Counted from the stretch's first letter, positions 32,460 to 40,602 are shown. The stretch is DNA of 64,000 nucleotides from Aneurinibacillus sp. Ricciae_BoGa-3 (GCF_028421645.1 NZ_CP116887.1:1056001-1120000); one strand, 5' to 3'. Numbers and translations: made by a program. Notes: generated from the letters alone by a model not told the origin.

Positions 32460-32745
32460 GGTTTCCTTTTTCTGCTCAGTTTGCTTTATATAGAACAGAA
32501 AAAAACATCCACCATGTAGGCAGATATGGTTTTTTACGTTTTATCCAAATTGTGGATCGTTTCCATTTCAAACTTTCCCCTTGATTAGTATGATAGTGAT
32601 TATATCGGGAGGATGATTACGCATCAAAAATCCCTAACTTCTCTGGTCATGTCAAACGAATGATGAAAGAGGAGATGAAAAAAGAAAAGTCCGAGGCAAT
32701 TCGAACACCATCGGGAGGAATTAAAATCACACGAAACAGTTAACT

Positions 32746-32838
32746 TTATAGCCCCTTTGTAGCGACATAAATATTGATAAGAGCACCTACGATACCGAAA
32801 ATTGCACCACTAACTATTCCTCCAATTACAAAAAACAT
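32746..32838 (-). CDS. tiny membrane protein, 30 aa
   Basis: The ATG at 32838 has TGGAGTG upstream. The product MFFVIGGIVSGAIFGIVGAL, then INIYVATKGL is a single Gly-rich membrane helix. It follows the 25-aa membrane protein gene at 32941 by about 25 nt, so the two form a mini-operon. Size and glycine spacing recall type I toxins, small holin-like peptides and spore-membrane peptides; none is a clear match. Confidence 0.45.
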   Translation of the reverse strand: MFFVIGGIVSGAIFGIVGALINIYVATKGL

Positions 32839-32863
32839 GCAATCACTCCATTCTCTCTGATAA

Positions 32864-32941
32864 TTAACCCAGATATCCGTGAGCACCCCATGCGGCCATC
32901 AATAATCCAATTCCAATTTTCAATAAAGCACTGATAGGCAT
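32864..32941 (-). CDS. tiny membrane protein, 25 aa
   Basis: ATG 32941 lies 8-10 nt behind AAGGGCGG. The product MPISALLKIGIGLLMAAWGA, then HGYLG is one short membrane helix. It is paired with the 30-aa gene downstream. The pair could be a two-peptide membrane-active system; the sequence alone gives no function. Confidence 0.42.
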   Translation of the reverse strand: MPISALLKIGIGLLMAAWGAHGYLG

Positions 32942-33015
32942 AGTACATACCGCCCTTCTCCGTTGTTTGTCTTAGTGTTTGACGGATTCATAAAATTATG
33001 CGGGAGGGTTTTAAA

Positions 33016-33201
33016 ATGGTTGATGTTATAAGAATGAATGGGCAAGTCATTTATGATTTAAGATCTCAAACGATAGCACTTACAAAATGAAAAAAGTGGA
33101 AGTTAGACCAACTTATCGGTCACCTTAAGCGAAATAAGCACTGGGAGGCGGCAAAAGCATTGTTACAAATAATGCCGATCAAGCGAAAATTTTGCAGTTG
33201 A
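33016..33201 (+). pseudogene. small gene interrupted by an in-frame TGA
   Basis: GGGAGGG precedes ATG 33016. The first part reads MVDVIRMNGQVIYDLRSQTI then ALTK and a TGA at 33088. Reading on in the same frame gives KKWKLDQLIGHLKRNKHWEA, then AKALLQIMPIKRKFCS to TGA 33199. Both halves look coded, so this is either a one-mutation pseudogene or stop readthrough. The type of protein (62 codons, basic) is unknown. A weak hairpin follows at 33239-33275. Confidence 0.45.
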
Positions 33202-33361
33202 TCTAGCGAAAGGAACATATTATCTTTAAGGAATGAAAAAGCAGCAGCCATTGTAGGTCAGGAGGGCTGCTGTTTCCGTATAAAAATTAATTTGTATTTA
33301 TAGATAAAAATTTGAGTCACGTCTTAAAACATACTAAGCATATAGCAAGGAGGAAAAAATT

Positions 33362-34609
33362 ATGGTTATAGAAGGTATAAGCTATAAATCACTGTTTGAT
33401 TATAATCCTGATCCTATTTTAATCTTGGATATAAACGGAAATATCATACAAGTTAACGAAGCTGTTTCATTAATATTAGGATATGTAAAGGAAGAGCTAT
33501 TGGATAAGTCCTTCGAAAAAATAGTCGATCCAGATAATGTACAAGAAGTCAGAAGTTTTTTGGATAAAGTGATTCAAGGAACAGGATTACAATTTGAAAC
33601 AATTGCACTTCATAAAGATCGGCGTTCTATCGATCTATCGGTAAAAATAATTCCTCTTCTAAGAGATGAAAAAGTTCAGGGGGCATATTGGGTAGCAAAG
33701 GACATAACAAATATTAAAAGAGCAGTAGAAGATCTGCACAAAGCTGAACGAAAATTAGAGGAATTTTTTAATCATACAGCTGATGCTATTAAAATTTTAG
33801 ATTTAAATGAAAACGTTATACAAATTAATCCAGCATTTGAAACTATGTACGGATGGAAGGAAAACGAAATACTTGGAAGGCAGCTCCCTACGATCCCTTC
33901 AGAACAAAAGATTGAGCTCGACGAATTAATAAGTAAAATTAAGAAAGGGGAAACAATAAAAGATTTTGAAACAATTCGTGTCAGAAAAGATGGTTCCTTT
34001 ATACAAGTTAGTTTAACCTATTCTCCTATCAATGATTTGAATGGTAACTTAGTTGCAATAGCCGCGATAGCAAGAGATATAACAGAAAAGAAAAAGTATG
34101 AAGAAAAATATAAATTTCTTGCTTTTCACGATCCTCTTACAGAACTTCCTAATCGCAGGCATTTTATGGAGATTTTGGAGAAAAAAATTAAAGAAGAAAG
34201 ACGATACAAACGAAAATTTGCCATTATGTATATGGATATGGATAATTTTAAAAAAGTTAATGATACATTTGGTCATGATGTTGGAGATGAACTTTTGAAA
34301 CAATTCGCTCACAGAATACAAACTTGCCTGCGTGAATCGGATGTCATCGCAAGAATCGGTGGGGATGAATTTACTGTTTTACTATCAGAAATCAGTGGAG
34401 AAGAATCAGCGGCTAAGGTTGCAGAAAGAATACTTACGTCTCTTCAAAAGCCCTGGAAAATTAATAATAAGGAATTCATAACGACATCAAGTGTCGGTAT
34501 CACAATAAATCGGGAAAATGATGATGAAAAAAATCTTTTAAAAAGAGCAGACATTGCTTTATATCAAGCGAAAGAAAAGGGGAGAAATATTTATCAATTC
34601 TTTTTATAA
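33362..34609 (+). CDS. diguanylate cyclase, PAS-PAS-GGDEF
   Basis: 415 aa, soluble. PAS domains cover residues about 5-120 (SLFDYNPDPILILDINGNII) and 130-245 (FNHTADAIKILDLNENVIQI, with a PAC-like ISPINDLNGNLVAIAAIARD-type end). The cyclase domain (250-415) has FHDPLTELPNRRHF, MYMDMDNFKKVNDTFGHDVG and an intact RIGGDEF. RESD five residues before GGDEF forms the inhibitory I-site, so the enzyme should be product-limited. It makes c-di-GMP from two GTP. AAGGAGG precedes the ATG. It neighbours a c-di-GMP-controlled EAL gene. Confidence 0.92.
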   Translation: MVIEGISYKSLFDYNPDPILILDINGNIIQVNEAVSLILGYVKEELLDKSFEKIVDPDNVQEVRSFLDKVIQGTGLQFETIALHKDRRSIDLSVKIIPLLRDEKVQGAYWVAKDITNIKRAVEDLHKAERKLEEFFNHTADAIKILDLNENVIQINPAFETMYGWKENEILGRQLPTIPSEQKIELDELISKIKKGETIKDFETIRVRKDGSFIQVSLTYSPINDLNGNLVAIAAIARDITEKKKYEEKYKFLAFHDPLTELPNRRHFMEILEKKIKEERRYKRKFAIMYMDMDNFKKVNDTFGHDVGDELLKQFAHRIQTCLRESDVIARIGGDEFTVLLSEISGEESAAKVAERILTSLQKPWKINNKEFITTSSVGITINRENDDEKNLLKRADIALYQAKEKGRNIYQFFL

Positions 34610-34805
34610 TAAGCGAACTCAAATAAACCTAATAAGTAACTCCTTGAAAGCTGATCAGTACAAGGAAGAATTTAAAAATTTTTTGTTGTAAATCTAGGTT
34701 TACTAAGATTGTGTTAACGGATAGAATTTTGTCAAAATTAGTAGTAATTAATTACTATTTATACTAAAATAAGCAATAGAACTTGAACATAAATACTTTC
34801 CGATA

Positions 34806-34880
34806 ATAGCAAACCTGTTGAAAGATAGGGACGCAAAGCCGCGGGTCTAAAGCATTTTGCCATGACAGCCGGGTTGCCGA
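34806..34880 (+). promoter_or_regulatory. cyclic di-GMP riboswitch (GEMM-I) before an EAL gene
   Basis: Sequence in order: AGCAAACCTG, TTGAAAGATAGGGACGCAAA, GCCGCGGGTCTAAAG, then CAGCCGGGTTGCC. This is a full GEMM-I match including GGACGCAAAGCC. About 33 nt later comes a strong terminator (34913-34939), then the EAL gene. The architecture points to transcriptional control of a c-di-GMP-degrading enzyme by its own substrate. Confidence 0.93.
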
Positions 34881-34912
34881 AGAAGATAGACACATTTTGA
34901 CTAGACGTTTAT

Positions 34913-34939
34913 GTCCACCTTTTTCGAGGTGGACTTTTT
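34913..34939 (+). terminator. riboswitch expression-platform terminator
   Basis: GTCCACCT (34913-34920), loop TTTTCG, AGGTGGAC (34927-34934) and TTTTT. Its place between aptamer and gene indicates an on/off attenuator; whether ligand permits or blocks readthrough cannot be told by eye. Confidence 0.85.
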
Positions 34940-34974
34940 CTATTTAGATGAGCTTTTACAAAGGAGGAATATTT

Positions 34975-35700
34975 ATGGAAATAGTTCAATCTGAGATTGA
35001 AAAGTTTGTGGAAGAAGAGTACTTTTACCATTATTTTCAACCGATTTGTTCTCTAAAAGGCGGGGAAAAAGAAGGAATTGAAGCTTTGTTACGTGCTAAA
35101 GTAGGAACACCTGACAAGATTTTTGAAGAAGCGAAAAAAACAAAAAGGCTTTATCAATTGGACACCAGATCCATTTGCAAAGCTCTGTCAACCTATGATT
35201 CATCAGGTTACTTCAAGAAAGATGATTTATTGTTTTTAAATGTACTCCCTTCAACTATTGTACATTCTAATTTCCCCTGTTTTATAAGAAAACTTTTGAA
35301 TGAGCACATGTTGCCTTATCAACAGATTGTGTTCGAATTAAATGAAACTGAGCAAACATTTGGCTCTGAACAATCAGACCTTTTAAAAGAAAGAATCACT
35401 TTTCTAAAAGATTGTGGCTTTTTAATAGCTATAGATGACATAGGAACAGGATGGTCATCGTTGAGTACACTTATTGACTTTGAACCTCATTTTGCTAAAT
35501 TGGATCTATATTTTTCTAGAGATTTATCGGTTTCAAAGAAAAAACAGATGATGATTAAAGCTATCAGTGAATACTGTAGAAATAATTCTATTCAACTGAT
35601 TTTAGAGGGAATTGAAAAAGATGAGGACCTACTCATGGCGAAAACATTGGGGATAGAATTTGGCCAAGGATATTTACTAGGCAAACCAAAATTATTATAA
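34975..35700 (+). CDS. EAL-domain c-di-GMP phosphodiesterase
   Basis: 241 aa from ATG 34975 (AAAGGAGG 8 nt upstream). A stand-alone EAL domain with the catalytic set present: EALLRA (Glu), FLNVLPST (Asn), VFELNETE (Glu), IDDIGTGWSS (Asp-Asp), FAKLDLYF (Lys), LEGIEK (Glu) and FGQGYLLGKP (Gln). It should hydrolyse c-di-GMP to pGpG. Being placed behind a GEMM-I riboswitch and terminator, it can close a feedback loop on c-di-GMP, with the cyclase gene at 33362 upstream. Confidence 0.9.
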   Translation: MEIVQSEIEKFVEEEYFYHYFQPICSLKGGEKEGIEALLRAKVGTPDKIFEEAKKTKRLYQLDTRSICKALSTYDSSGYFKKDDLLFLNVLPSTIVHSNFPCFIRKLLNEHMLPYQQIVFELNETEQTFGSEQSDLLKERITFLKDCGFLIAIDDIGTGWSSLSTLIDFEPHFAKLDLYFSRDLSVSKKKQMMIKAISEYCRNNSIQLILEGIEKDEDLLMAKTLGIEFGQGYLLGKPKLL

Positions 35701-35779
35701 AATACAAACTAACGGGAATTGTTTTAGTCCGATTTGATAAATAGTAAAGGTTATGTGTACATATCACAACCCGCTGGCC

Positions 35780-35938
35780 TTAAGGTTGGCGGGTTTGTAT
35801 CATTTTATTCAAGAGTTGTATCTGCTCCCCTGTACTTAACCCTGATTGGTTAAGTACATTATGCAACTGTAATTCCACGTACAATAGTTTGATCTCCTTG
35901 GCCATTTCCTCTTCGCTTAAAACATCAACTTTTTCCAT
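35780..35938 (-). CDS. partner protein of the mini-LexA module, copy 1, 52 aa
   Basis: ATG 35938 with AAGGTGAG upstream; 12 bp behind the mini-LexA stop. The product MEKVDVLSEEEMAKEIKLLY then VELQLHNVLNQSGLSTGEQI and QLLNKMIQTRQP is acidic and helical. Copy 2 at 43236 shares EE-x2-AKEIKL-x-YV and SGLS, so this is a real, co-inherited protein. A weak resemblance to Spo0E spacing (helix-loop-helix with GLS) is noted, but the SQxLD signature is missing. Confidence 0.65.
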   Translation of the reverse strand: MEKVDVLSEEEMAKEIKLLYVELQLHNVLNQSGLSTGEQIQLLNKMIQTRQP

Positions 35939-35950
35939 TGGAACCTCACC

Positions 35951-36172
35951 TTATGCCGGTAATTTTACGATCTTAATAGTGCGCGGCTTCGTCGGATCCC
36001 TGTGAATGAACCCTTTTTTCTCCAGACGGTCAAGGTGGCCATGAACAGTGGAACTGGATGCCAAACCGACTGCTTCCCCTATTTCCCGTACTGTTGGAGG
36101 ATATCCCTCAACTTGAATTTGCTGTTGAATGTACTTCAATATTTCAATTTGTCTCTTTGAAACTTTCTCCAA
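35951..36172 (-). CDS. mini-LexA: LexA DNA-binding domain without autoprotease, copy 1
   Basis: 73 aa from TTG 36172, aligned codon by codon with the ATG start of copy 2. Sequence [40 protein letters not shown] and [20 protein letters not shown] is almost the winged-helix domain of Bacillales LexA, including the SSSTVHGHL recognition helix. It stops at KIVKLPA, so the Ala-Gly cleavage site, Ser-Lys dyad and dimerisation domain are absent. It should bind LexA boxes but not respond to RecA. A LexA-type box lies 17 bp upstream, and a 52-aa gene follows. Confidence 0.85.
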   Translation of the reverse strand: MEKVSKRQIEILKYIQQQIQVEGYPPTVREIGEAVGLASSSTVHGHLDRLEKKGFIHRDPTKPRTIKIVKLPA

Positions 36173-36188
36173 TTCACTCACCCATTCA

Positions 36189-36279
36189 CAAACGTTTGTT
36201 CTTATTTTATCTTCGTTGCATGGAAAAAACAAGCATTATAATTCTGATCTTTTTGCGATAAAATAGAAACGAACGTTCT
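36189..36279. promoter_or_regulatory. two LexA-type boxes between divergent genes, copy 1
   Basis: CAAAC-GTTT-GTTCT (36189-36202) lies 17 bp before the mini-LexA start, and GAAAC-GAAC-GTTCT (36266-36279) 19 bp before the 134-aa gene. Both fit the Bacillus LexA box CGAAC-N4-GTTCG with two or three end changes. GATAAAAT (36257-36264) is a likely -10 for the right-hand gene, overlapping control by the box. Confidence 0.7.
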
Positions 36280-36297
36280 TATTTAGAGGGAGTTAAA

Positions 36298-36702
36298 ATG
36301 AATGGTGCTACAGAACCTACAGGGAAAATGCTTTACCCTCCAGAGTACGAAGAGTTTGCGAAACTTGTCAAAAAACATGTTGTATATAGCCTGGTTCTGC
36401 GTGTATTGCCTGGAGATATTACAACGATTGGCCGAGCAGAACCGAGATTGGGCAAGAGTTATGTATCAGTTCTTGTCGGGATACAAAAATTAATTACGAA
36501 CGAGCTTGTTTCAGTCCGAAAGCGCATGCGTACAATTGGAGGGAAGATCGTCGAGGAGAAGCAGGAGGAGTTTGTTCGGGTGGTTACGTCCCAGCTGGGA
36601 GCCAATACATATAAACACCGGTTTGGTAATTATGTGCTTTTGCATGAGTGTGAAGATACGGTGAAAGCATATATACAGGGGAATGAACCATCACTTGCGT
36701 AG
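36298..36702 (+). CDS. LexA-module effector candidate, copy 1, 134 aa
   Basis: The product begins MNGATEPTGKMLYPPEYEEF and continues with [20 protein letters not shown], a helical region VSVLVGIQKLITNELVSVRK, and a C-terminal LLHECEDTVKAYIQGNEPSL. It is basic, soluble, without a known motif. Copy 2 (43726) is about two-thirds identical by eye, strongest in [24 protein letters not shown] and [11 protein letters not shown] LexA-type box sits on its promoter and the divergent neighbour is mini-LexA, so it is probably DNA-damage or mini-LexA regulated. Confidence 0.75.
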   Translation: MNGATEPTGKMLYPPEYEEFAKLVKKHVVYSLVLRVLPGDITTIGRAEPRLGKSYVSVLVGIQKLITNELVSVRKRMRTIGGKIVEEKQEEFVRVVTSQLGANTYKHRFGNYVLLHECEDTVKAYIQGNEPSLA

Positions 36703-36819
36703 GAAATGATGAATTATTTCTTAATAAAAAGTTTACATATTAACCATCTTGTTCATTTCTTCTCCTGTTATCATTACTTTAAAAAAGGTTATTACCGAGT
36801 TACTGGGGGAATCAATTCA

Positions 36820-37443
36820 ATGAGCGAAAACTATGGTATCGAAAATCCGTTAGAACATCAGTTAAAGGAATTGGAGGAAAAAGAAGATCGTTTTGAGCGT
36901 GAAGAAAAGGCGAGAAGCAAATGGAATAATATCATAGCGATAACAATTAGCGTATACGCATTATTTACTGCGCTCGGTGCAATGAAAGAAAATCAAATAA
37001 CGACGGATTCATTAATGGAAATGGATCAGGCAGTCTTAGCCCAGGCGAAGGCATCGGACCAGTGGACCTACTATGATACAAAAAGCGTAAAAAATGATGT
37101 GGTAAAGTCTCTTTTAACACTCACGCCTGCTTTAAGCAATCAAACAGAAGCGAAACGTGCCGAAAATACTTTTAGACAAAGCGTGAATAAATTTGATAAA
37201 GATAAACAGTCAATCCAGGAAAAAGCGGTAGAATTGGAAAAACAACGAGATGAGAAGTTACATGCAACTTCTGCTCTTATACAGCAGCATCATAAAGCTG
37301 GACTTTCGAGCGTCTTTTTGCAAATTGCCATTATACTTGCTTCCGTTTCAAGTCTCCTAAGAAAAAAGTGGTTATGGATGGGCAGCTTAGGAATAGCTGG
37401 TGTAGGTCTTGTATATTTAATTCCCTTACTCATTCATAGATAA
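36820..37443 (+). CDS. DUF4337-like membrane protein, 207 aa
   Basis: Start ATG 36820 (GGGGGA 9 nt upstream); an upstream ATG at 36706 gives an unlikely extension. Membrane segments lie at about residues 35-52 (NNIIAITISVYALFTALGAM) and 170-205 (VFLQIAIILASVSSLLRKKW, then LGIAGVGLVYLIPLLI). Between them is a helical outer or inner loop (QAVLAQAKASDQWTYYDTKS) with the QW-x-YY-x-K-S motif of DUF4337. The function of the family is unknown. Confidence 0.75.
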   Translation: MSENYGIENPLEHQLKELEEKEDRFEREEKARSKWNNIIAITISVYALFTALGAMKENQITTDSLMEMDQAVLAQAKASDQWTYYDTKSVKNDVVKSLLTLTPALSNQTEAKRAENTFRQSVNKFDKDKQSIQEKAVELEKQRDEKLHATSALIQQHHKAGLSSVFLQIAIILASVSSLLRKKWLWMGSLGIAGVGLVYLIPLLIHR

Positions 37444-37464
37444 TTGTTTTAATTAAACAATATA

Positions 37465-37585
37465 ACCGGACAACACGAAAGCATGCTGAATGCTAAAAAG
37501 TGTCGCTGTGAACATCCGGTTTATCCCATCTGTAACAATCACTATCTGCAGCTATAGAAATCTCATGGCGCAGCAGTGGGATAAA
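37465..37585 (+). ncRNA. candidate two-domain structured RNA
   Basis: Domain 1: ACCGGA (37465-37470) pairs with TCCGGT (37515-37520), enclosing ACAC/GTGT and AGCAT/ATGCT stems. Domain 2: TTTATCCCA (37520-37528) pairs with TGGGATAAA (37577-37585), enclosing CTGC/GCAG. No ORF fits between 37444 and 37890. The remainder holds a terminator at 37709. It could be a leader or free RNA of unknown class. Confidence 0.4.
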
Positions 37586-37708
37586 GAGGTTTAATGTGAT
37601 GTGGAATGGTCATGTAAACTACGGGGACGTAAATTTGTAAAAATATTTATTATTGTTTATATTTGAAATAGCTCTTTTTTGAACAACAATCCTTTATACC
37701 TTCTCTTA

Positions 37709-37735
37709 GACGCAGACAACAGTCTGCGTCTTTTT
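37709..37735 (+). terminator. intrinsic terminator in the long gap
   Basis: GACGCAGAC (37709-37717), loop AACA, GTCTGCGTC (37722-37730), TTTTT. There is no gene just upstream; it would end a transcript carrying the structured region at 37465. Confidence 0.85.
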
Positions 37736-37899
37736 AATTTGGTCCTTTTGATTTAATATAATTTGTTAAATAAAGGCGAAAGATCTTCTTTGGGAACTTG
37801 GACTTTCGATTATCCGCAAAGTGTTTACGTGATTTTTACAATTCATTAAAGGAATGATGTCATAATGAATAGGAGTATAGATAGAGGGAGTTGGAAATA

Positions 37900-40125
37900 T
37901 TGCGGTCCTTTTTAGGCGGCTTGTTTAAACATAAAGTACCATATATTTATACAGACCAGCGTTATCAGGTCAAAAAACTTTTAAAAGCACAATTTGCTCG
38001 ATCTAAGACTATTTTCCTTTTGTATCTAGACATTAAGAATATGTCAGAAATTGAAGCGAAGTTCGGGTTTCAGGAAGCCGGCCATATTTTGTTTCAATTA
38101 GAAAGTGTTCTTTTAGATGCAAGTCACTCTGTTCTTCGGGGTGAAGCAGATCTGATAGCCATTCAGAAGCTCTGGGGAGACGATTTTGCCGTCTACTTAG
38201 GCTGGGAGGGCCCATATAAGGACGAGATTATGAAGGATATCTGTCTAGACTTGAAGCGGGAAGTAGAAGACAAAATAAACAGAAGGGTAACCTATCCCAA
38301 CATAAATCCAATTGAAATCCATATTGGATATGCCAGAATAGACAGTGACGATCTCGTGACAGAGATGTACACATCCGTCAAATATGCCAGCCAAATGGCT
38401 AAATTTGGAATCATGTCTGAAGAATTTAAAAATGTAGAACTTTTCAACCGTATTCTCGACACAGAGGATATACACATGGTGGCGCAACCTATTGTTTCAC
38501 TGAAAACCAGTGCTCTGCTTGGGTGGGAATCATTGCTGCGGGGACCCGAAGGATCAGCCTTTTATTCGCCTGGAAATCTTTTTGCCAGTGCTGAAAAGAC
38601 AGGAAGGGGTTTTCAGTTGGAATCACTATGCAGGCGGAAATCCATCAATAACCTAAAATATCTGGATTCTTACCACAAGCTATTTATTAACTTGGATGCC
38701 AGAAGCATCGATGACCCTTTCCTGCTGCGCGGAGAGATTTTTAAACAAATGGGAAGATACGGGCTATCCCCCCGTAACATTGTGTTTGAGATTACAGAGC
38801 GCCATGCGATTAAAAACTTCGATTCCTTTCGTGAAATTATTCAGGAATATAGAAAGAAAGGATACTTGATAGCGGTTGATGATGCAGGTGCTGGATATTC
38901 CAGCCTGGAAGCGATAGCGGAAATTTACCCTGATTATATAAAGTTAGATATGGCTCTCATACGCAATGTTGATGTCGATCCCATTAAACAGGCGCTGCTG
39001 GAGACTTTTGTTAAATTTGCAAACAAAGTGAAGTGCAAGATTATTGCCGAAGGGATCGAAACGGAAAGTGAGCTGGAAACCCTCATCAACCTTGGAGTCG
39101 ATTATGGACAGGGATTTATCCTCGGTCGGCCTAAGAAAGAATTTTTGCCTATTAGGGAAGAAACTGAACAATTCATCAAGCTTTTAAACCGGAATAATAA
39201 GACGAGTGACGAAGAGTACACCAATAAGGTAGGGCATATTCTTTCTTCTACAATATGTGTGACCAAGGACACACTGGTTAGGGAAGTCTATCATATCTTT
39301 GAGCAAAATAATAAAATAGACAGCCTAGTAATCGTGAATGATAAAGAGCCGATTGGCCTGATTAAGCGCTCTGAAATCTATCAAATTCTGGGCGGCCAAT
39401 ACGGTATTCCACTGTACTATGAAAAGTCCATATCCCAGATCATGAATAAAAGTCCGCTCATTGTAGACAAACGGACTAACATTGATGAAGTAGCTAAATT
39501 GGCCATGGAGAGACCAACGTTTCATCTTTATGATGTGATTATTATAACAGAAAATGGCAAGTATTTAGGGATTGTTTCGGTCCAAAGCTTATTGGACATG
39601 CTGGCAAAAGTACAGCTGGAAATGGCCGCCGTTTCAAACCCTTTGACAGGGCTGCCTGGGAACATTCGGATTGAAAAAGAAATCTCCAAGCGGTTGAATA
39701 ATAAACAGGACTTCTCCGTTATTTATTGCGACCTCGATAAATTCAAGTTCTTTAATGATCAGTACGGATTTGAAATAGGTGATGAGATTATTCTTCGTAC
39801 AGCGAAGATGCTGGCCACCGCCAACAGGGTAATAGGTGATAAGCAAGGTTTTGTCGGGCACATAGGTGGGGATGATTTCATCATTATTACAGAACCGGGT
39901 TATGCAAGGGAGTACGGCGACTATATTATGGAACACTTCTATTTCCAATTTAAGGGGGGAGAGGGGTTAATTAATCTCATCGACCAAGAGACACTTTCCA
40001 TCTCACTTGCATGTATAAATTGCCTGCCTGGCAGATATAATACACCGCTTCAGGTCTCAGAGATGGCGGCTAAAGTCAAAAAGACAGCCAAGCAAATTAA
40101 CGGTATATCTTTCGTAAGAGGATAA
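37900..40125 (+). CDS. c-di-GMP signalling protein: degenerate GGDEF, EAL, CBS pair, GGDEF
   Basis: 741 aa from TTG 37900 (AGGGAG 9 nt upstream; TTG 37891 touches that site). Residues 1-165 resemble a GGDEF domain with a decayed site (KLWGDDFAVY). An EAL domain (190-430) carries ESLLRGP, LFINLDARS, FEITERH, VDDAGAGYSS, IKLDMALI and AEGIETE, so it may be active with ESL for EAL. Two CBS motifs (445-570) probably sense nucleotides. The C-terminal GGDEF (590-741) has CDLDKFKFFNDQYGFEIGDE and IGGDDF. The design resembles GGDEF-EAL hybrids that are tuned by ligand. Confidence 0.88.
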   Translation: MRSFLGGLFKHKVPYIYTDQRYQVKKLLKAQFARSKTIFLLYLDIKNMSEIEAKFGFQEAGHILFQLESVLLDASHSVLRGEADLIAIQKLWGDDFAVYLGWEGPYKDEIMKDICLDLKREVEDKINRRVTYPNINPIEIHIGYARIDSDDLVTEMYTSVKYASQMAKFGIMSEEFKNVELFNRILDTEDIHMVAQPIVSLKTSALLGWESLLRGPEGSAFYSPGNLFASAEKTGRGFQLESLCRRKSINNLKYLDSYHKLFINLDARSIDDPFLLRGEIFKQMGRYGLSPRNIVFEITERHAIKNFDSFREIIQEYRKKGYLIAVDDAGAGYSSLEAIAEIYPDYIKLDMALIRNVDVDPIKQALLETFVKFANKVKCKIIAEGIETESELETLINLGVDYGQGFILGRPKKEFLPIREETEQFIKLLNRNNKTSDEEYTNKVGHILSSTICVTKDTLVREVYHIFEQNNKIDSLVIVNDKEPIGLIKRSEIYQILGGQYGIPLYYEKSISQIMNKSPLIVDKRTNIDEVAKLAMERPTFHLYDVIIITENGKYLGIVSVQSLLDMLAKVQLEMAAVSNPLTGLPGNIRIEKEISKRLNNKQDFSVIYCDLDKFKFFNDQYGFEIGDEIILRTAKMLATANRVIGDKQGFVGHIGGDDFIIITEPGYAREYGDYIMEHFYFQFKGGEGLINLIDQETLSISLACINCLPGRYNTPLQVSEMAAKVKKTAKQINGISFVRG

Positions 40126-40222
40126 AAATTTATTGCAGAAAATATAGCTACTACTCCTTTGTTTCTTAGCCTAGGACGCGCGAAAATTTTAATATACCTG
40201 TAACATTAAATTAATAGAGAAC

Positions 40223-40335
40223 ACTTATATTAAAAGTAACCCCACTTATATTAAAAGTAACCCCACTTATATTAAAAGTAACCCCACTTATATTAAAAGT
40301 AACCCCACTTATATTAAAAGTAACCCCACTTATAT
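40223..40335. repeat. five perfect 21-bp tandem repeats plus a partial one
   Basis: Units of ACTTATATTAAAAGTAACCC-C start at 40223, 40244, 40265, 40286 and 40307, with an 8-bp start of a sixth at 40328. No base differs between the five. There is no spacer, so it is not a CRISPR array. Next come a hairpin (GAGACACAGAT/ATCTGTGTCTC, 40349-40375) and no gene up to 40602. Confidence 0.95.
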
Positions 40336-40602
40336 GCAAAAACCACTCGAGAGACACAGATATTAATCTGTGTCTCTTCAGGGTGTGGAGAAACCTTACA
40401 TTTAAAAAACAAACTGTATAACGATGTATAAAGTTGCATCAAAAACCATTTCCAATGCCGATGGATTAATGGAGGTAGTTTATCACGCGTTTGGCAGAAT
40501 AACAATTTAGGTGTTACGTTTGACTTTTTAAGTGGGTTGAAAATGCCGATATAACACAAAGATTCAGAATTAAAAATACATATGTTTAAAGGAGTAATAA
40601 AA

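Noticed and set aside
32597..32742. Plus-strand frame PNFSGHVKRMMKEEMKKEKS to ITRNS
   Set aside because: Coding-like but no start codon fits the GGGAGGA site in frame; left as probable decayed gene.
34049..34321. Phe/Ile-rich frame opposite the cyclase gene
   Set aside because: Antisense of an A/T-rich GGDEF domain.
40223..40335. CRISPR array
   Set aside because: Repeats are head-to-tail with no spacers and there are no cas genes.
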